Translations under genes and position numbers: made by a program
Assembly (NCBI RefSeq): GCF_041734735.1
Contig: NC_134898.1
Coordinates: forward strand, 37,611,613 to 37,675,612
Origin: Babylonia areolata
Taxonomy: Eukaryota > Mollusca > Gastropoda > Neogastropoda > Buccinidae
Direction: 5' to 3'
Length of the DNA: 64,000 bases
Shown: in pieces, positions 44,598 to 57,140 of the stretch
Numbering within the stretch: position 1 is the first letter of the stretch
How the letters are laid out: every line of letters begins with the position of its first letter
Notes under the pieces: generated by a model
The model's database searches: none
What the model was told of the DNA's origin: nothing
Seen by the model: the letters and a program-made list of their open reading frames with translations, nothing else

Positions 44598-45220
44598 CAT
44601 TCAGCAACATGGTGACATTATCTTCAAACTACTCATCACTCATTCAGCAGTGTTGTGGCGTTACCTCTAAACTACTCATCACTCATCCAACAGTGTTATG
44701 GCATTACCTCCAAACTACTCATCACTCGTTCAGCAGTGTTGTGGCATTACCTCCAAACTACTCATCACTCATTCAGCAGTGTTGTGGCATTACCTCCAAA
44801 CTACTCATCACTCATCCAGTAGTGTTGTGGCATCAGTCCAAACTACTCACCACTCATCCAACAGTGTTGTGGCATCAGTCCAAACTACTCATCACTCATC
44901 CAGCAGTGTTGTGGTATTACATGTACACCAAACTACTCATCAGTCATCAGGCAACATTGTGGCATTACCCCCAAACTACTCATCACTCATTCATCAGTGT
45001 TGTGGCATTACCTCCAAACTACTCATCACTCATCCAACAGTGTTGTGGCACTACCTCCAAACTACTCATCACTCATTCAGCAGTGTTGTAGCATTGCCTC
45101 CAAACTACTCATCACGTATTACCCCCAAACTATTTATCCAGCAACGTTGTGACATTTCCTCCCAAACTACTTATCACTCATCCTGCAACATTATGGTATT
45201 ACCTCAAAACTACTCTTGAT
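44598..45220. repeat. 43-bp minisatellite (~14 units)
   Basis: Unit: gttgtggcattacctccaaa / ctactcatcactcattcagc / agt. Some units replace 'tacctcc' with 'cagtc' or carry an insertion. The period is not a multiple of three, so long ORFs across it are frame artefacts. Confidence 0.95.
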
Positions 45221-45261
45221 ATAACCGGCAACACTCGGGGTTTACCTTTTATTGAGTTTTG

Positions 45262-45560
45262 ACCACTCTGGTCATTCAGCAGTTTCATTTACATCCTGGA
45301 GGCAGACCATGCAGAAAAGCCTCTTCAAGTTTGAAGAGACACTTACCCAACAGTCAGAGGCGAAAAAGTAAAGAAAGAAGACCCAGAGTCTGTGAAAAGT
45401 GTACAAGAGACTGCCATTCTCGAATAGACCTGTCAAGCCACACAAACCACAGTCAGTGTTGCACCAGAAACACCACCCAGAGCACAACTCCATGGTCTCC
45501 TGAAACTGAAGGATGTCTATGGTTTCAGGCTGGTTGGGTGCTGGCCAAGAGCTATGGGAT
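45262..45560 (+). repeat. LINE ORF2 C-terminal fragment with C-x2-C...H-x4-H finger
   Basis: The translation ...SQRRKSKERRPRVCEKCTRD and CHSRIDLSSHTNHSQC is the 'C..C.R.CHSRIGL.SH.R.C' terminus common in LINE ORF2 proteins of invertebrates. Upstream similarity is lost in the minisatellite. Confidence 0.75.
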
Positions 45561-45834
45561 GATAAGCTGAGCGCTACTTTGGTGCTGCAGTACTGAAAGC
45601 GTACAGCTGAAGACATGTTGTTTTTCTTTGTTTTATTTTTTTCTTGTTTGCTTTCAGTAATGATTTGGGAGGGCTGTACTATTTTATTTTTTACCAAACT
45701 CTTGAAACTCAGGTAATGTATTTCTGGTTCAAAATGTCTGGCCAGGAGGTTGTTCATGAATGATGTGCAATGATCAAAGCATTTTGCATACAGAGTACAT
45801 GCAATCCTGAGTCTTCTAAACACGGCTGGCCACA

Positions 45835-45930
45835 CCTGGGCTCATGCTGCTGTTCCAGTGTCTGCAGTCCACAGGAAGCTAACAGTGTTAGTGGTCTGTG
45901 AGGCCACACACCCAAGGATACTCTGCATAG
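45835..45930. repeat. SINE family C fragment
   Basis: ggccacacctgggctcatgc and cagtccacaggaagctaaca resemble ggccacacccgggttcatcc and cagtccatagggaaccatcg in the 43-kb element. Confidence 0.55.
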
Positions 45931-45974
45931 TGTGTCAGTATTTTACCTGTGTGAGAATCGTGGAGTTGTGGAAC

Positions 45975-46472
45975 AGTCTTGAGTAATCTCATCTTTCTTT
46001 CTTACACTCTGTCTCCCTTTTGTGTGTCTCTCTCCTCTCTTCTCCTTTCTCAGTCCCTCCTTCTTCCTTATTTCTCAACCTTTCTCTCCATGGATTGCAC
46101 ACACTTAACCTATATTCACGTTGATATCTTGTTCTGCCATCTGTATAGTGTATTGATACATTCTTATGTCTGCGTCAGTGTGTGTCTGATACCTGTTAAG
46201 TGTTTTATTTGCCACATATGCATGGTGTGTGCTTTGTGCGTGGGTATGTTCCCATGTTTTGTTATGATGTGTAGCATCACAGTAGCATTAAGATAAGAAC
46301 ACACACACACACACACACACGAGCAAGCATGCACACATGTGCAAATACACACACACACATATACACACTGGCGCACACAAAAGTTCACGCACAAGCTCAC
46401 TCTCTCTCACACACACACACACACTCTTTCTCTCTCTCTCACTAACATGCAGACACACACAAAAATAATGTG

Positions 46473-46524
<52 letters not shown>

Positions 46525-47540
46525 TGTTCATGCGCACACACACATGCTCAGAGCCTTTCTCTTGGTTTCTTGGTCTCTACCTTCTTCTCTCTGAGTTTAT
46601 TTTTTTTATATATGGTGTTGTCTCTGTGCTTTGTTCATCCTCACTGAAAACTACCTTTCATGTCTTTTTGTTCCTCTCCTCTCTGAATAGATGTTCACAC
46701 AATCATTGTACATTTGGTAGAGGATGAATAGATTGGCTTTGAATTTGATTGATTGATGATGGAAGATCTCTCTCTGTCTCTCTCAGTGTCTCTCTCAGTG
46801 TGTCCACCACCTTTCTAGTCAACTGCGCCTATTCCCTCTTCAGACATGCTTGCACACATAACTGTCCTCCTTCGCCACCCTCCTGTTCTCCCCACGTCTC
46901 CTTTTTATCCTTCTTTGCCCCACCATCTTTTTTTTTTTTTTTTTTTTTTCAGTGTCTTAATATTGGTTTAACTAGTGGTGCCACAAAACTGAAGGCTTCA
47001 CTGCACACACACGCGCACTGATTTGCAGGCACACATCCGTACACACTCCCTCAGCCCCTTACATACAGGCACACATGCACACATACATGTAATAAGATGA
47101 TAGTACTGAGCACATCCGACCTCTGAACAAAACAAATCCACACACATAAGCAGAAAATACCTCAGCACCTGAAAAACACTTAAAGACCAGCTGTTGCAAA
47201 GTGGTCAACATCACAGTACAATGACTGGGAGGATGTGGGATCAGTCCCCATCAGCATCTTCATCACTGATCATCACTTGTCATTGAAGTACAGAAAACAA
47301 AATGTCCCCCTGATTCTGGGGCAACAACAACAACAAAAAGGAATAAAAATATACAAAACAAAAAACAAAAACAATACCCTCAGCAATGCCTGATTTGCCA
47401 AAGAACATATCTGAGGAATTAGGAGTCCTACCAGCCTCTGCTTGAAGACCACAGACATTTGCTGAGCTGCCAGTGTCTTCACTTGCTTCACTTGTTCACT
47501 ACTACTCTCGTCTCTTGTCCTGGAAACACAGCACCCCATG
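45975..47540. other. Low-complexity intergenic DNA
   Basis: TC tracts and long CA runs (46295-46320, 46410-46440, 46474-46521), a poly(T) at 46929-46949. No gene seen. Confidence 0.6.
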
Positions 47541-47557
47541 CAGTTTATTTGCATCAG

Positions 47558-47630
47558 GAGGGATGGTGGATGGCACGCATCCATGGGTGAAGCATTTGCA
47601 GAAGAGGAAAACTTCAGGTCCATCAACAAG
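47558..47630 (+). other. Candidate exon of unknown gene (low confidence)
   Basis: Flanked by TTTGCATCAG and AAG|gtatgt, both strong splice sites. Two frames are open: GEAFAEEENFRSINK ending in phase 0, or VKHLQKRKTSGPSTR ending in phase 2. In the first it could splice to the exon at 58220. No homology is recognised and nothing else supports it. Confidence 0.25.
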
Positions 47631-47679
47631 GTATGTGGAGGGAACGATGAGGGGTGGCAGGGGGGTGGGGGAGAGGGTT

Positions 47680-47703
47680 GGGGGGGGGGGGGGGAGGGGG
47701 GGA
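47680..47703. repeat. Poly(G) tract
   Basis: A G-rich run, potential quadruplex. Confidence 0.85.
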
Positions 47704-48935
47704 AAGTATATTGTGTTCACCAGTTTAAAATCTGTATGCCTGACCCAACTTCACTGTCAGGTTGACATGTATGTATGCGTGTATGTATACCACCAAACTA
47801 TCTGCTCAAATCGGGGATACCGTCACAGATGGTCTGTTGAACAAAAAAGCATAAAACAACAACAAAAAAAACCTGTGCTAGGTGAAAGATAGTTAAAGAA
47901 AAAAGAAAGAGGATACATCATTATCATGGTATTTCATAGTTAAAAAAAAAGAAAAAAAGGATACATCATCATGGTGTTTCATACCCTCACCAATTCCCCC
48001 TCATCCCCCCATCACTTCACCCCCTTCTCCCAGTACACCCCATCACCCACTAGATCAAAGAAAGGCTTCCTGAAAGACCAGGTAAAAAGAGTTTAAAAAG
48101 ATTTGTACATGTTAAAAGTTCATCGTTGGAGTGAGTTCCAGACCAGTTTCACTGAAGAAGAAAAACGTTTGATGGAAATGAAATGGTTTGTTTTTCGTTG
48201 ACTGATCTGTGCAACCAGTGGACAAGAATCGGCACTTGGGAGACAAGCTGGATAGATAAAAGAAAAAAGGCGCGTCTTGACAAGCCAAAGAGGAACAAAA
48301 ATGTGGGTCTATACTGGAGTCTGAAAATGTGATGAGCACATGCCTCCCTGTCTGTGGATTACAAAAGCTAAGAAAAGTTGGAGCTGACATAGGTAGAATG
48401 GACATTAAAATTTTTATAAAGCTGACATTTTATTAGTAAACAGCCTTATTTGTGTGTGTGTGACTTGAAATGTGAAACATTGGAATGAAGATTTCTGGAT
48501 GGAGTGTATTTCCCTGGTTGACCCCAAAAAGAAAGGTGTTTGCATAGAAATAGAAAATGAGCCTTTGCTGAATTGTCTGCATTGCAGAAATGTTCCCTTT
48601 GTTACTTGAAAAAGAGATTTTTACTTTTTCTGGTGGAACAAGCATGAGATTGTTCTGAAGGTGATATTTGCACAAAGTGATAGCAGAAGTGTGTGTGCGT
48701 GTGTTTGTGTGTGTGCGCTGCAATCTGTGTGCCAGCATGCTGTTGGTTTGTGAATGGTAAAGCTGTGGTGAATTTTTCAGAGAAGTTCTGCGCTTGACTT
48801 TGCTTCTCTGTCATAGAATGATCCTGAGAAGCAAGACTGTCAGTGGAAACCGACTGTCGGGGGGCCATGGGGAAATCATGTGCCTGGAGTCCTTTTCGTC
48901 TGAAAAGTCTGCCTTTAATGTTTGTTCTTTTACAG

Positions 48936-49000
48936 GGTTACCTGGTATAGTGGTGGTTGATCCAGATACACCAGATGAATGCTCCAAGTTCAACACAGTG
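48936..49000 (+). other. Candidate exon of unknown gene (low confidence)
   Basis: Acceptor TTCTTTTACAG and moderate donor GTG|gtattg. It enters in phase 1 and leaves in phase 0. The peptide contains GIVVVDPDTPDECSKFNT, which has protein-like composition, and it could join the exon at 58220 in phase. No family recognised. Confidence 0.25.
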
Positions 49001-49411
49001 GTATTGAACGAATATGACATTTTTTTTCTTCTCAGTTTTAATTTACTTTTGTGAAGGTTTATGGTCTTGCCACAGTGTGGATGTGTGTACAGCTTGGAGT
49101 GTGTGTGTGTGTCAGTGTGTGTGTGTGTGTGTGAGGGAGGGGTGTTGGGCGGAGGGAAGCATTTTGCCGCATTCCACTCTCCGCTTTTTTCGTTTTTTTT
49201 TTTCGGTCTGCCATTTTTCCTGTTGTTAATTGTTCGTACCGTTACCTATGTCCCGTCTGCCTTTCTCTCCTTCTCTTATTAATCTTTGCCTGTCTGTCAC
49301 CTTATGTCTTGTTTGTATATTGGTGTGTCTGTGTGGTTTTGTGAGAATATGTATATTGTGTGTCTGGTTTTGTCAAAATACATTGATCTGCATGTTTCTT
49401 GTGTGTGTGTG

Positions 49412-49448
<37 letters not shown>

Positions 49449-49755
49449 AAACAAACATGCATGCACACAAGCACGCACATGTACACACACATGTGCACAC
49501 ATACACATACACACAGAGTTCAAGTCAAAGGAAAAAGGAAAATTAGTGAGAAATCAAGAAATCCCACACTTGGGGCCCAACAGAGAAATACAGACCTTGA
49601 TAGTACTGCTACTGGAGAAAAGCAAGCTTTTTTTTTCCTTTTCTTTCTTTTGTGTGTGAGTGTGTGTATCACTACCTATCTGTATGTCCTCACTGTACAG
49701 GTCTCTCTGTCTGCCTGTCTGTCTCTCTCTGTTGTGCTTTCTCTCTTGTCAGTTA

Positions 49756-49824
<69 letters not shown>

Positions 49825-50000
49825 CCTCTGTCAAGTCTCTCTGTGTCTATTTCTCCCTCCCTCCCTCTCTCTCTATTCCACTTGCTCTGTTTGTTTCTTT
49901 CTCTCTCTCTCTGTGTCTCTGCTACCCATCCCAAGTGTCATTCACAGCAGTCAGCAGCTGAGTTCATCATGGTTTACATTTTAAAATTAGAAAAAGGCTA
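49001..50000. repeat. GT/TA/CA and TC microsatellite region
   Basis: GT runs at 49100-49132 and 49400-49448 with a TATATA core, and a roughly 60-bp TC run at 49759-49820. Nothing coding. Confidence 0.8.
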
Positions 50001-50764
50001 TTAAAAAAAATAAAATAAAAAAAGGAAGCCTGCGATTGCTGTCAGATGTGTATGTGCTACACTTAAAGTAAACAGTGATTCCTGACAAATTGCTGAATTA
50101 ATTTCCATGTCAGTTGTGATTTGGAGTGACACATCCCTTGTTCTGCTGCTTATAGTATATGACAGGAAGACCTTTTCCCCCTAAACTTCCATCCATGCGT
50201 CTTATGATATAGTGCACCTAATGTATGGTTAAAATGTGTAGAAATATGTCATGAGTTAACTTTGTCGAGGTCAGCATCTGAGCTGGAAGTATTACATTAA
50301 CCAAGGTGGAAACTGAAGAAAATTTCCCTTGAATCAAAATAAAAAGAGCTCATCAAAGACAAACAGATTCATGATGGCAGAGTACTACCAGAGAACAAGC
50401 AGGCGGATAATGTAAGATGTGTGGAGAATTCAGATGATGATATTAGGACATAAATGTTGACTTGAGCCAAAGGTACAAACAAGATCACAACCGTGACAGT
50501 GATCGACCAATCACAGTAGCAATGCTTATCTTGTACTCCTTGTACGTCAGTTTTTCCAAGAGTCCGTTTTTCCAGAAGCCGGACTTTTCTGGCTTTTCAA
50601 CAGATGTTTGTAATTTAAGCATCATTTGAGTCCGGGTATGCATTTGCATATGATGTATGTGTGTGTGCTTGCATTATGCTAATCCTGAATCCCTGGGCCA
50701 TACTCTGTCCGTCCTGGCACTAGCAGTCCACAGGGAGATACCAGTAGTAGGCAAAATCTATGAC

Positions 50765-51195
50765 AGTGTACAAGGACCACCCTGAGCCCAAAAGCCATAG
50801 TTCAGTAAAGCTTAAGACAGAAACTTAGACTACCCAGAGCCCAAAAGCCAGTGTTCAGTAAAGCGGAAGACAAAACCCAAAGCCTAAATTCCAGAGTTCA
50901 GTAAAGTGTAATACAAAAATTTACACATGTATCCCTTATGCAACATGCCAGAGTTCAATAAAGCATAAGGCAAAAACTTAGACTACCCCGACGCAACATG
51001 CCGGAGTTCAGTAGAGCATAAGACAAAAACTTAGACTACCCTGACGCAACATGCAAGAGTTCAGCAAAGCGAAGACAAAAACTTACCTGACACAATGGTG
51101 ACAACCTGCTAGAGTTCAGTAGAGCACTAAAAAAAAAGTTAGACTACCCTGTCTACCCAGTTAGACTATCCAGAGTTCAGTGAAACTTAGCACTT
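50765..51195. repeat. Degenerate ~52-bp minisatellite
   Basis: About 8 units of the type agagttcagtaaagcataag / acaaaaacttagactaccc / tgacgcaacatgc. The start also has a piece like SINE family C (tggcactagcagtccacagg at about 50718). Confidence 0.85.
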
Positions 51196-52149
51196 GACTG
51201 GTATTTACCCCAAAATGGTGCATCTGTGATCATGAATTTGAATTTGAACCTGATACAGATGCAAGTCTGTGAAAGTCATTTCTCTGCTTGCTCTGCCGTT
51301 TCAGGTTTGTTATACTCTGTGTGAGTGCGTGTGCACACGTGCATGTGTGATGCTCCTGAATGATCATTTTTGAGGAAACAGATTTTCTTTCCCCCCTGCA
51401 TTTGTTGTGTTTTCCAACGGAGGTGATTTCCAGTGCTGCTCTGTAGCAAGGATGTCCAGATACTGGAGGAGACTTTGGGGGGCTTGGGATTGCTTTGTTT
51501 GCATACCCAAAGACTTGTCATGGTGAGACTATGGATGAAGGTGGGTATGACATTTTACAAAGGTATTATAGTATTCTGTCAAAGTTACTGTATCAGTGTC
51601 TGTCAAAAAAATGATGAGATGCATTGTTTTCCCTGTTGGAGCTTCCTGTTTTCCTACCCCACACATAGATAAGTGTGTGTGTGTGCGTGTGTGTTCATTT
51701 GTTATCACTGATTTCATTCTGCTGCTCTGTGAGACATGTTTGATTGGTTGTGTTGGCAGGGTTTTGTGGGACACGGGTCAGGTTTGGTGTGTTTCTCCAT
51801 GGATCATTGAATGATATAATGGAACAGTTGCTGAAAAACGGCATGATATTGTATTCTGCTTCTGAATTACTTTCTGGTCACAACTGATTTCTTTTATGTG
51901 AAATTCAGACTTCCTGATTTCCTGATCTCCTGATCGTGAGTGGAATAAATTGCTTGGTGCAGAACCGTCCTTGTTTTTCATTCTCCTGTCTGTGTTTCCC
52001 TCTCAGAGAGGATTTTTCCACGTCCAGATATAGCTCTTGTTATGTTGTTGTTTTGGTGTTTTTCACTTACACTGCTCACAGGATCTTGGTATATCTTATC
52101 ACTCAAAGGCAAGCGCCCAGGCTGCTGCTCAAAGTCTTTATGTCATGAC

Positions 52150-52304
52150 ATTATTGTATTTTATTACTCTTTTGTCACAGTAGATTTCTTTGCGTGAAAG
52201 TTGGGCTGCTCTCCATCGGGAGAGTGCGTTGCAACAGTGTAATGTCATCCTTTTTTTTATTTTTGTCTGCCTGCAAGTGTATTTGTTTTTTACAAAGTGC
52301 AAGT

Positions 52305-52338
<34 letters not shown>

Positions 52339-52445
52339 GAATTTTGCCAGGGACAACCCTTTTGTTGACATTGGTTCTTTTACAATTAATGCATTAAGTG
52401 CTTGCTACACACGTGACCTCAGTTAATCGACTTAACTGAATTGGG
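52150..52445 (-). repeat. SINE family A, partial copy
   Basis: The reverse complement of ttttgtcacagtagatttct ... cagaattttgccagggacaa carries the family A 3' half and central block, interrupted by a poly(T) of about 30 (52308-52335). Confidence 0.8.
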
Positions 52446-52929
52446 GGAGTAGAAATTCCAACTGACCATGGCTATGAACAATAGAAAATGAGTTGGCCTC
52501 ACTGACCATAGTCTGGACTGCTTTGGAAGGCATAACACTGGGGGGAAAAATTACTTTAAGGGCTTTGGTCAATATGTCGTAAAGCTCAACATCACGGTAG
52601 AAATCTGACACATTTGTGAATCATTCCCAGCCCCTCACTTCTCATTCGAGCATTGTCTACTAGACTATCACTGCGCTATCGTGGTGACCGTGCTGTTCAT
52701 AACATTAGGTAGTAGTTTAATAAATATCTTCCACCTGTTGTGCCTGGGTTTGACCAAAAAATGCGATGTTGTTTCATTTTGATGGAGGAGATGATGGGGA
52801 AGAGGTGGTTATATTCATTGATTTTGGCCAGATCGTATACAGGCTGGATATGTTGATTCTTTGAAGGCAGAAGTACCATCTTGAAGTTAAAGATCTTTAA
52901 CCTGCATACCCTTTGCAAAAATCATCTCC

Positions 52930-53645
52930 AGCATCAGAGGGAGTTCCAACACATTTTCTTAGACTTCAAGAAGGCATTTGACAGTCTGGCAGGAGGCACT
53001 ATGGGCTGCAATGAAGAAATTGTGACATCAGATAAAAGCTAATCAATACCATCCAGAACTATACTCCAAAGTGTTGAGTGCAGTACTCAGACATGTGCTT
53101 TTGGAGAGTGATTCCATACTTAGGATGGAGTTCGTCAAGGCTGCTTTCTGTCTCCAACACTGTTCAACATATTCCTGGACTGCATCATGTCTAATGCACC
53201 TGAAGATATGGACCCACACAGTGGATTCGGAAAGAAGACTCCAAGCCATGGAAATAAGGGGTTATCACTTATTGCAAGATATAAAACATCAGATACACTG
53301 ATCATATCACTTGGTGTGACCAGTGAACAAATGTGCCAAACCATCAAACAGCACATTAGACCATATGAACATCTGCTGACATCAGTTATGAAAAAAGGAT
53401 GTTGGCATGGCCACATAACAAATCTGATTGTCTTGCTAAAACATTCCTCCAAGAAACTGTTGACGGATGGAGATGGAGGGGAAGACAGAAGAACAATGGA
53501 CTGACAACATTTGCAGAATGGCCAGGAAAACCATTTGCTGAGACCCAGACTTTGACAACAAACCAACAGACCTGGAGAAATCTGGTGAACAGTTTTGTGC
53601 AGTGCCCTACTCTTTACAGAGTTGAGGTAAAGAAGAAGATGTTAT
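52930..53645 (+). repeat. LINE fragment: RT piece joined to ORF2 3' end
   Basis: ALWAAMKK-like and SAVLRHVLLESDS / FNIFLD-like segments (52960-53190) are followed, after loss of the middle of RT, by the 3' end: a GRQKNNGLTTFAEWPGKPFA segment and TWRNLVNSFV, then a GAAGAAG tail. This is the 'RRRGRQ..W..NI.EWTG..F....R....WR.LV' terminus of RTE/CR1-like LINEs. Several frame breaks. Its last 80 bp match 10751-10877. Confidence 0.75.
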
Positions 53646-53649
53646 ATCC

Positions 53650-56138
53650 GTTTTAAACTTTTGGTGTGCCCCTGTGTACTTATGTGAATGGATGGATATG
53701 ATGTGAGTGAGAGCTTCCTTTGCAACTCTGTGCCAGTATGCTTTGGAGAAAGACCCACCTTGTTGTGCATACCTTTCTCAGTGGATGTGGAGTTACTGCT
53801 GTTTGCGGATTGTGTGCTGTGTCCTTCAAAAGTAATGAAAGATCAAATTGTATTGTGGTGTCAACTAATTTGGACTTTGTGATTTGGATAACAAGGCCGT
53901 TGTGATGTGTGAGAGAGAGGAAGGATGGACATGTTCAGTGGTATGTTTCAGTGTGTGTATGTGTGTGTGTGTCTGTGTGTGTGTGTAGTCTTCAATTTAA
54001 GGTCTTACCACTGAAGTGATATTGGAATATGGGAAATATACTGCCCTCTGTGCTTTTATTGTGGTAAATAATACATCAGGATGAAAGCTTACTGGCTCTC
54101 AGATTGGCTGGTTATCTTGAGCCTCTCATTTGCTGCCAAGAGGGTATGGCACGATAGAACTTGCCTGTTTGAATGTGAGTCAAATTTGTTCATGTCTGCA
54201 GGTCCTTTAGTGATGCCTGCAGTAGCAAAGAACCACTCTGTGGAATACTGCTTTGTATGTATATGAATTTATACTTCTGTATACAATGCGAATGGTCTGA
54301 CATAACAAATAAATTGAGGATCCAAATATTCAACCATTTAGCAACCTGTGCCCCCATGAAAAATCAAAGGACTTCTTTGTTTTAAAACTCACTTGATTAA
54401 AACCTTTATGAACCTAAAAAGATACATGTCTTTGAAGGACCAGAGGTTGACTGCATACATCACATGGTACTCCTGATTACGAATTCTTGAACAACCCCAG
54501 GATAGACCCACAGCAATCCAGGAAGACCATGGCAAATGGGAGAAAATGAAGGGCTGTTTAGAAACTGAAAAGGCTTGAAGTTTGGGAGAGGGGGGTGGAG
54601 GGGGTAGAGTTCATGGTCATGGAAGGTAATGGGTCAGAGAGGTGGGTATCACTGCCTCTTCGATACCAGGTTTTGCATCACTGTCAGTGATTCTAAATCT
54701 AACCCATGGTTTCTTCTTGCATCATCCCTGCATCTCCCTGTTGCTGTTAGAGCTTCTATGTGGCTGACCTGACTAAAGACGGTTTGGATTTGTTTTATGA
54801 ATTATGAAAGTGTGATTGATTTGTGTGTGTGTGAGAGAGAGAGAGAAAGAATGAGACACTGAAGCCATACCAGAAACTGCTGCATTATGTTTGAGTTGTT
54901 GAACTCGGTGGTATCAGAGTGAGTGAGATTCATGTGTGGGGCATGATTCACTTTTTTTTCTTCTTTTTTTATGTGTCATTTTTTCCACAGGTTGTTTGCG
55001 TAGTTCTGCAGTCTGATCATGCCATGCAAGTCTGTATTTCATCATCGTCCTGTCTTGGCTTCACGAACGAACGAAGAGATGGGTAGGGGGACTGTCCACA
55101 GCAGCTACATGCTCACTGGATGGAGGCTGGGACAGGCAGGACAGGCTGCAGTGGCCGCAAGGGAAAGTGCTCTGGCTTTGATGCTGGAGTGTCTCCATCT
55201 CCTTTTGTCCTCAAGGCCAGCCCTGTGTGCATTTTTTTCCCTTTACTTTTTATTTATTTATTTCTTGCATGTGTTCTTGCCGGAGGAGACGGCCTGTTGA
55301 ATGGGGTGTTGTCAGGCCTGACAATCAAAGTCTATATATAGCAGAGCAGAGGATTATGTGTAGACCCAACCTTGCATGCACATACACACTCACACAAAGA
55401 GGGAGATAATGTGCTTGCTTGCACCGTGGGGAGTTTCAAGAGTGGAATAATGCTGGGGAGAAGAGAGAGTGTGCCGCATTGTCAACTTGGTGTGTGTGTG
55501 TGTGTGTGAAAAGGTGAGAGAAAGAATGTGTGTGTAAGAGAGAAAAGTGTGTGTGTGTGTGTAGGAGAGAGAAAAATTCTCTGTGTTTGAATGTAGTATG
55601 GCTGTAAAACCTTGAGGTTGAATGAATGTGAGTGTGGTATGATTATTGAAAATGAACGCATGCTCGGACTCCTCACACACATACGCTCTCTCTCTCTCTC
55701 TCTCTCTCACATACACACACACACATACACACACACACACATGCTCTCTCTCTCACACACACACAGGTGCATGCGCTTATTGTCAGCAAACACACTTGTG
55801 TATCACCAAGGAAATTGGCGTGGGCGCCAAAGGGGAGGAAAAAGAACCTGACTGTAGTTATAAAGCCCATTGTGTTTATGACATGTTTCTGGTGTGACCT
55901 GGTGATTGTTCTCCAGTGGCATAGATTTGGGCAGTCAGTTGTTCAAAATGAAATAAGTCAAGTTGTAGCAGTAGTAGTATTGGATTTTGAGAGATTTTTT
56001 TTTTTTCCTTTTTTCTTTTCTTTTCTTTTTTTTTTTTATTCTGTGTGTGTGTGTGTGTATATGCTTATTCTGTTCGTGGTCTTTTTTCTGTCTTTCATTT
56101 CCTACAGACATACCTGTGCGCAAGTGCACATACTTGCG

Positions 56139-56171
<33 letters not shown>

Positions 56172-56590
56172 GCGCGCGCGCGCGTACGTACACCACTGCC
56201 ACCACCACCTCCACCGTGAAACTCTCACTGCACGATGCTTTTCACATTAGACCACACTCATCACACACAGTATGAAAGTTTCAAAAGTGTTGATTTTTTT
56301 TTTTTTTCCACCGTAGCACATAGCATTGACATGAAACTAACACATACTTTACACTCAGCTTTTGTTTATGAGCTGAGGTGGGTGTGGGTGGGTGCCAGTC
56401 AACTGAATTCTGTATACTATTGCATAAAAATAAGATAGCTGTACTTCAGATTAAGAACTAGAAGGCTGTGTGGTAGAATCAGTTAGGTGTCGGGCTTCTG
56501 CTCCATTGTTAACCAGTGATCAGGGTTCAAAGTCCTTTTTTTTTCGGTATGGTGATGTATCCTTGGGAACAGCACTTTGCTCCGATTTTG
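53650..56590. other. Intergenic or intronic DNA without a proven gene
   Basis: GT runs (53950-53985), CA/TC runs (55484-55560, 55685-55765), a CA/CG run (56148-56186) and poly(T) tracts. A strong acceptor (TTTTTTCCACAG at 54979-54990) precedes a GC-richer stretch, 54991-55230, with a donor-like GATGG|gtaggg, but its phase does not fit the next exon, so I do not call it. Confidence 0.5.
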
Positions 56591-56611
56591 CTCACTTCAC
56601 CCAGGTATGAC

Positions 56612-57140
56612 GGGCGCAATAGCCGAATGGTTAAAGCGTTGGACTTTCAATCTGAGGGTCCCAGGTTCGAATCTCATTGGTGCCTGGTGGGTAAAGGGTG
56701 AAGATTTTTCCGATCTCCCAGGTCAACATATTGGCAGACCTGCCAGTGCCTGAACCCCAGTCGTGTGTGTACGCACGCAGAAGATCAAATACACACGTGG
56801 AAGATCCTGTAATCCATGTCAACGTTCAGTTGCTTACAGAAACAAAAACTTACCCAGCATGCACACCCCTGAAAACGGAGTATGGCTGCCTACATGGTGG
56901 GGTAAATAGAAAAAATGGTCATACATGTAAAATGTTAAATGTTACATGTTTGTCTGAGTGTGTAGGTATGCGTGCCTGAAATCTGATTGAATGACACAGG
57001 AAATGTTTGATGAGCGCTCAGTGGCAACCGTCAGTCAGCTCTACCCAGGTAGGCAGCCTGTTGTGTAAATGACTGTTGTGTTTGTAAAGTGCTTAGAGCT
57101 TGGACTCCGACTGAGGATAGGCGCTATTTAAGTATCCATA
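56612..57140 (+). repeat. tRNA-headed SINE, family B (full-length reference copy)
   Basis: Box A TAGCCGAATGG and box B GGTTCGAATCT start it (tRNA-Leu/Ser-like head). The body includes aagatttttccgatctccca, gaagatcctgtaatccatgt and ggagtatggctgcctacatg. The 3' end gcttagagcttggactccg plus gcgctatttaagtatccata is of the LINE-recognised hairpin type. Confidence 0.9.

Noticed and set aside
44522-45219. Two overlapping ORFs of 173-189 codons on the plus strand
   Set aside because: Both are frames through a 43-bp minisatellite. The period shifts frame each unit and the same peptide appears in both frames.
47273-47629. 118-codon minus-strand ORF
   Set aside because: It has no recognisable domain or splice context and ends in low-complexity sequence.
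49230-49961. 243-codon plus-strand ORF
   Set aside because: GT and TC microsatellite translation (Cys/Val then Leu/Ser runs).
51434-51522. Splice-flanked exon candidate reading CCSVARMSRYWRRLW
   Set aside because: Two other frames are equally open and its exit phase (2) cannot join the 58220 exon. Kept only as part of a low-confidence observation.
54991-55080. Exon after a strong acceptor (VVCVVLQSDHAMQVC)
   Set aside because: The only open frame leaves in phase 2, incompatible with the next known exon. No homology.
56614-56690. Possible tRNA-Leu/Ser gene
   Set aside because: Same reason: head of SINE family B, repeated at 2613-3060 in a diverged form.
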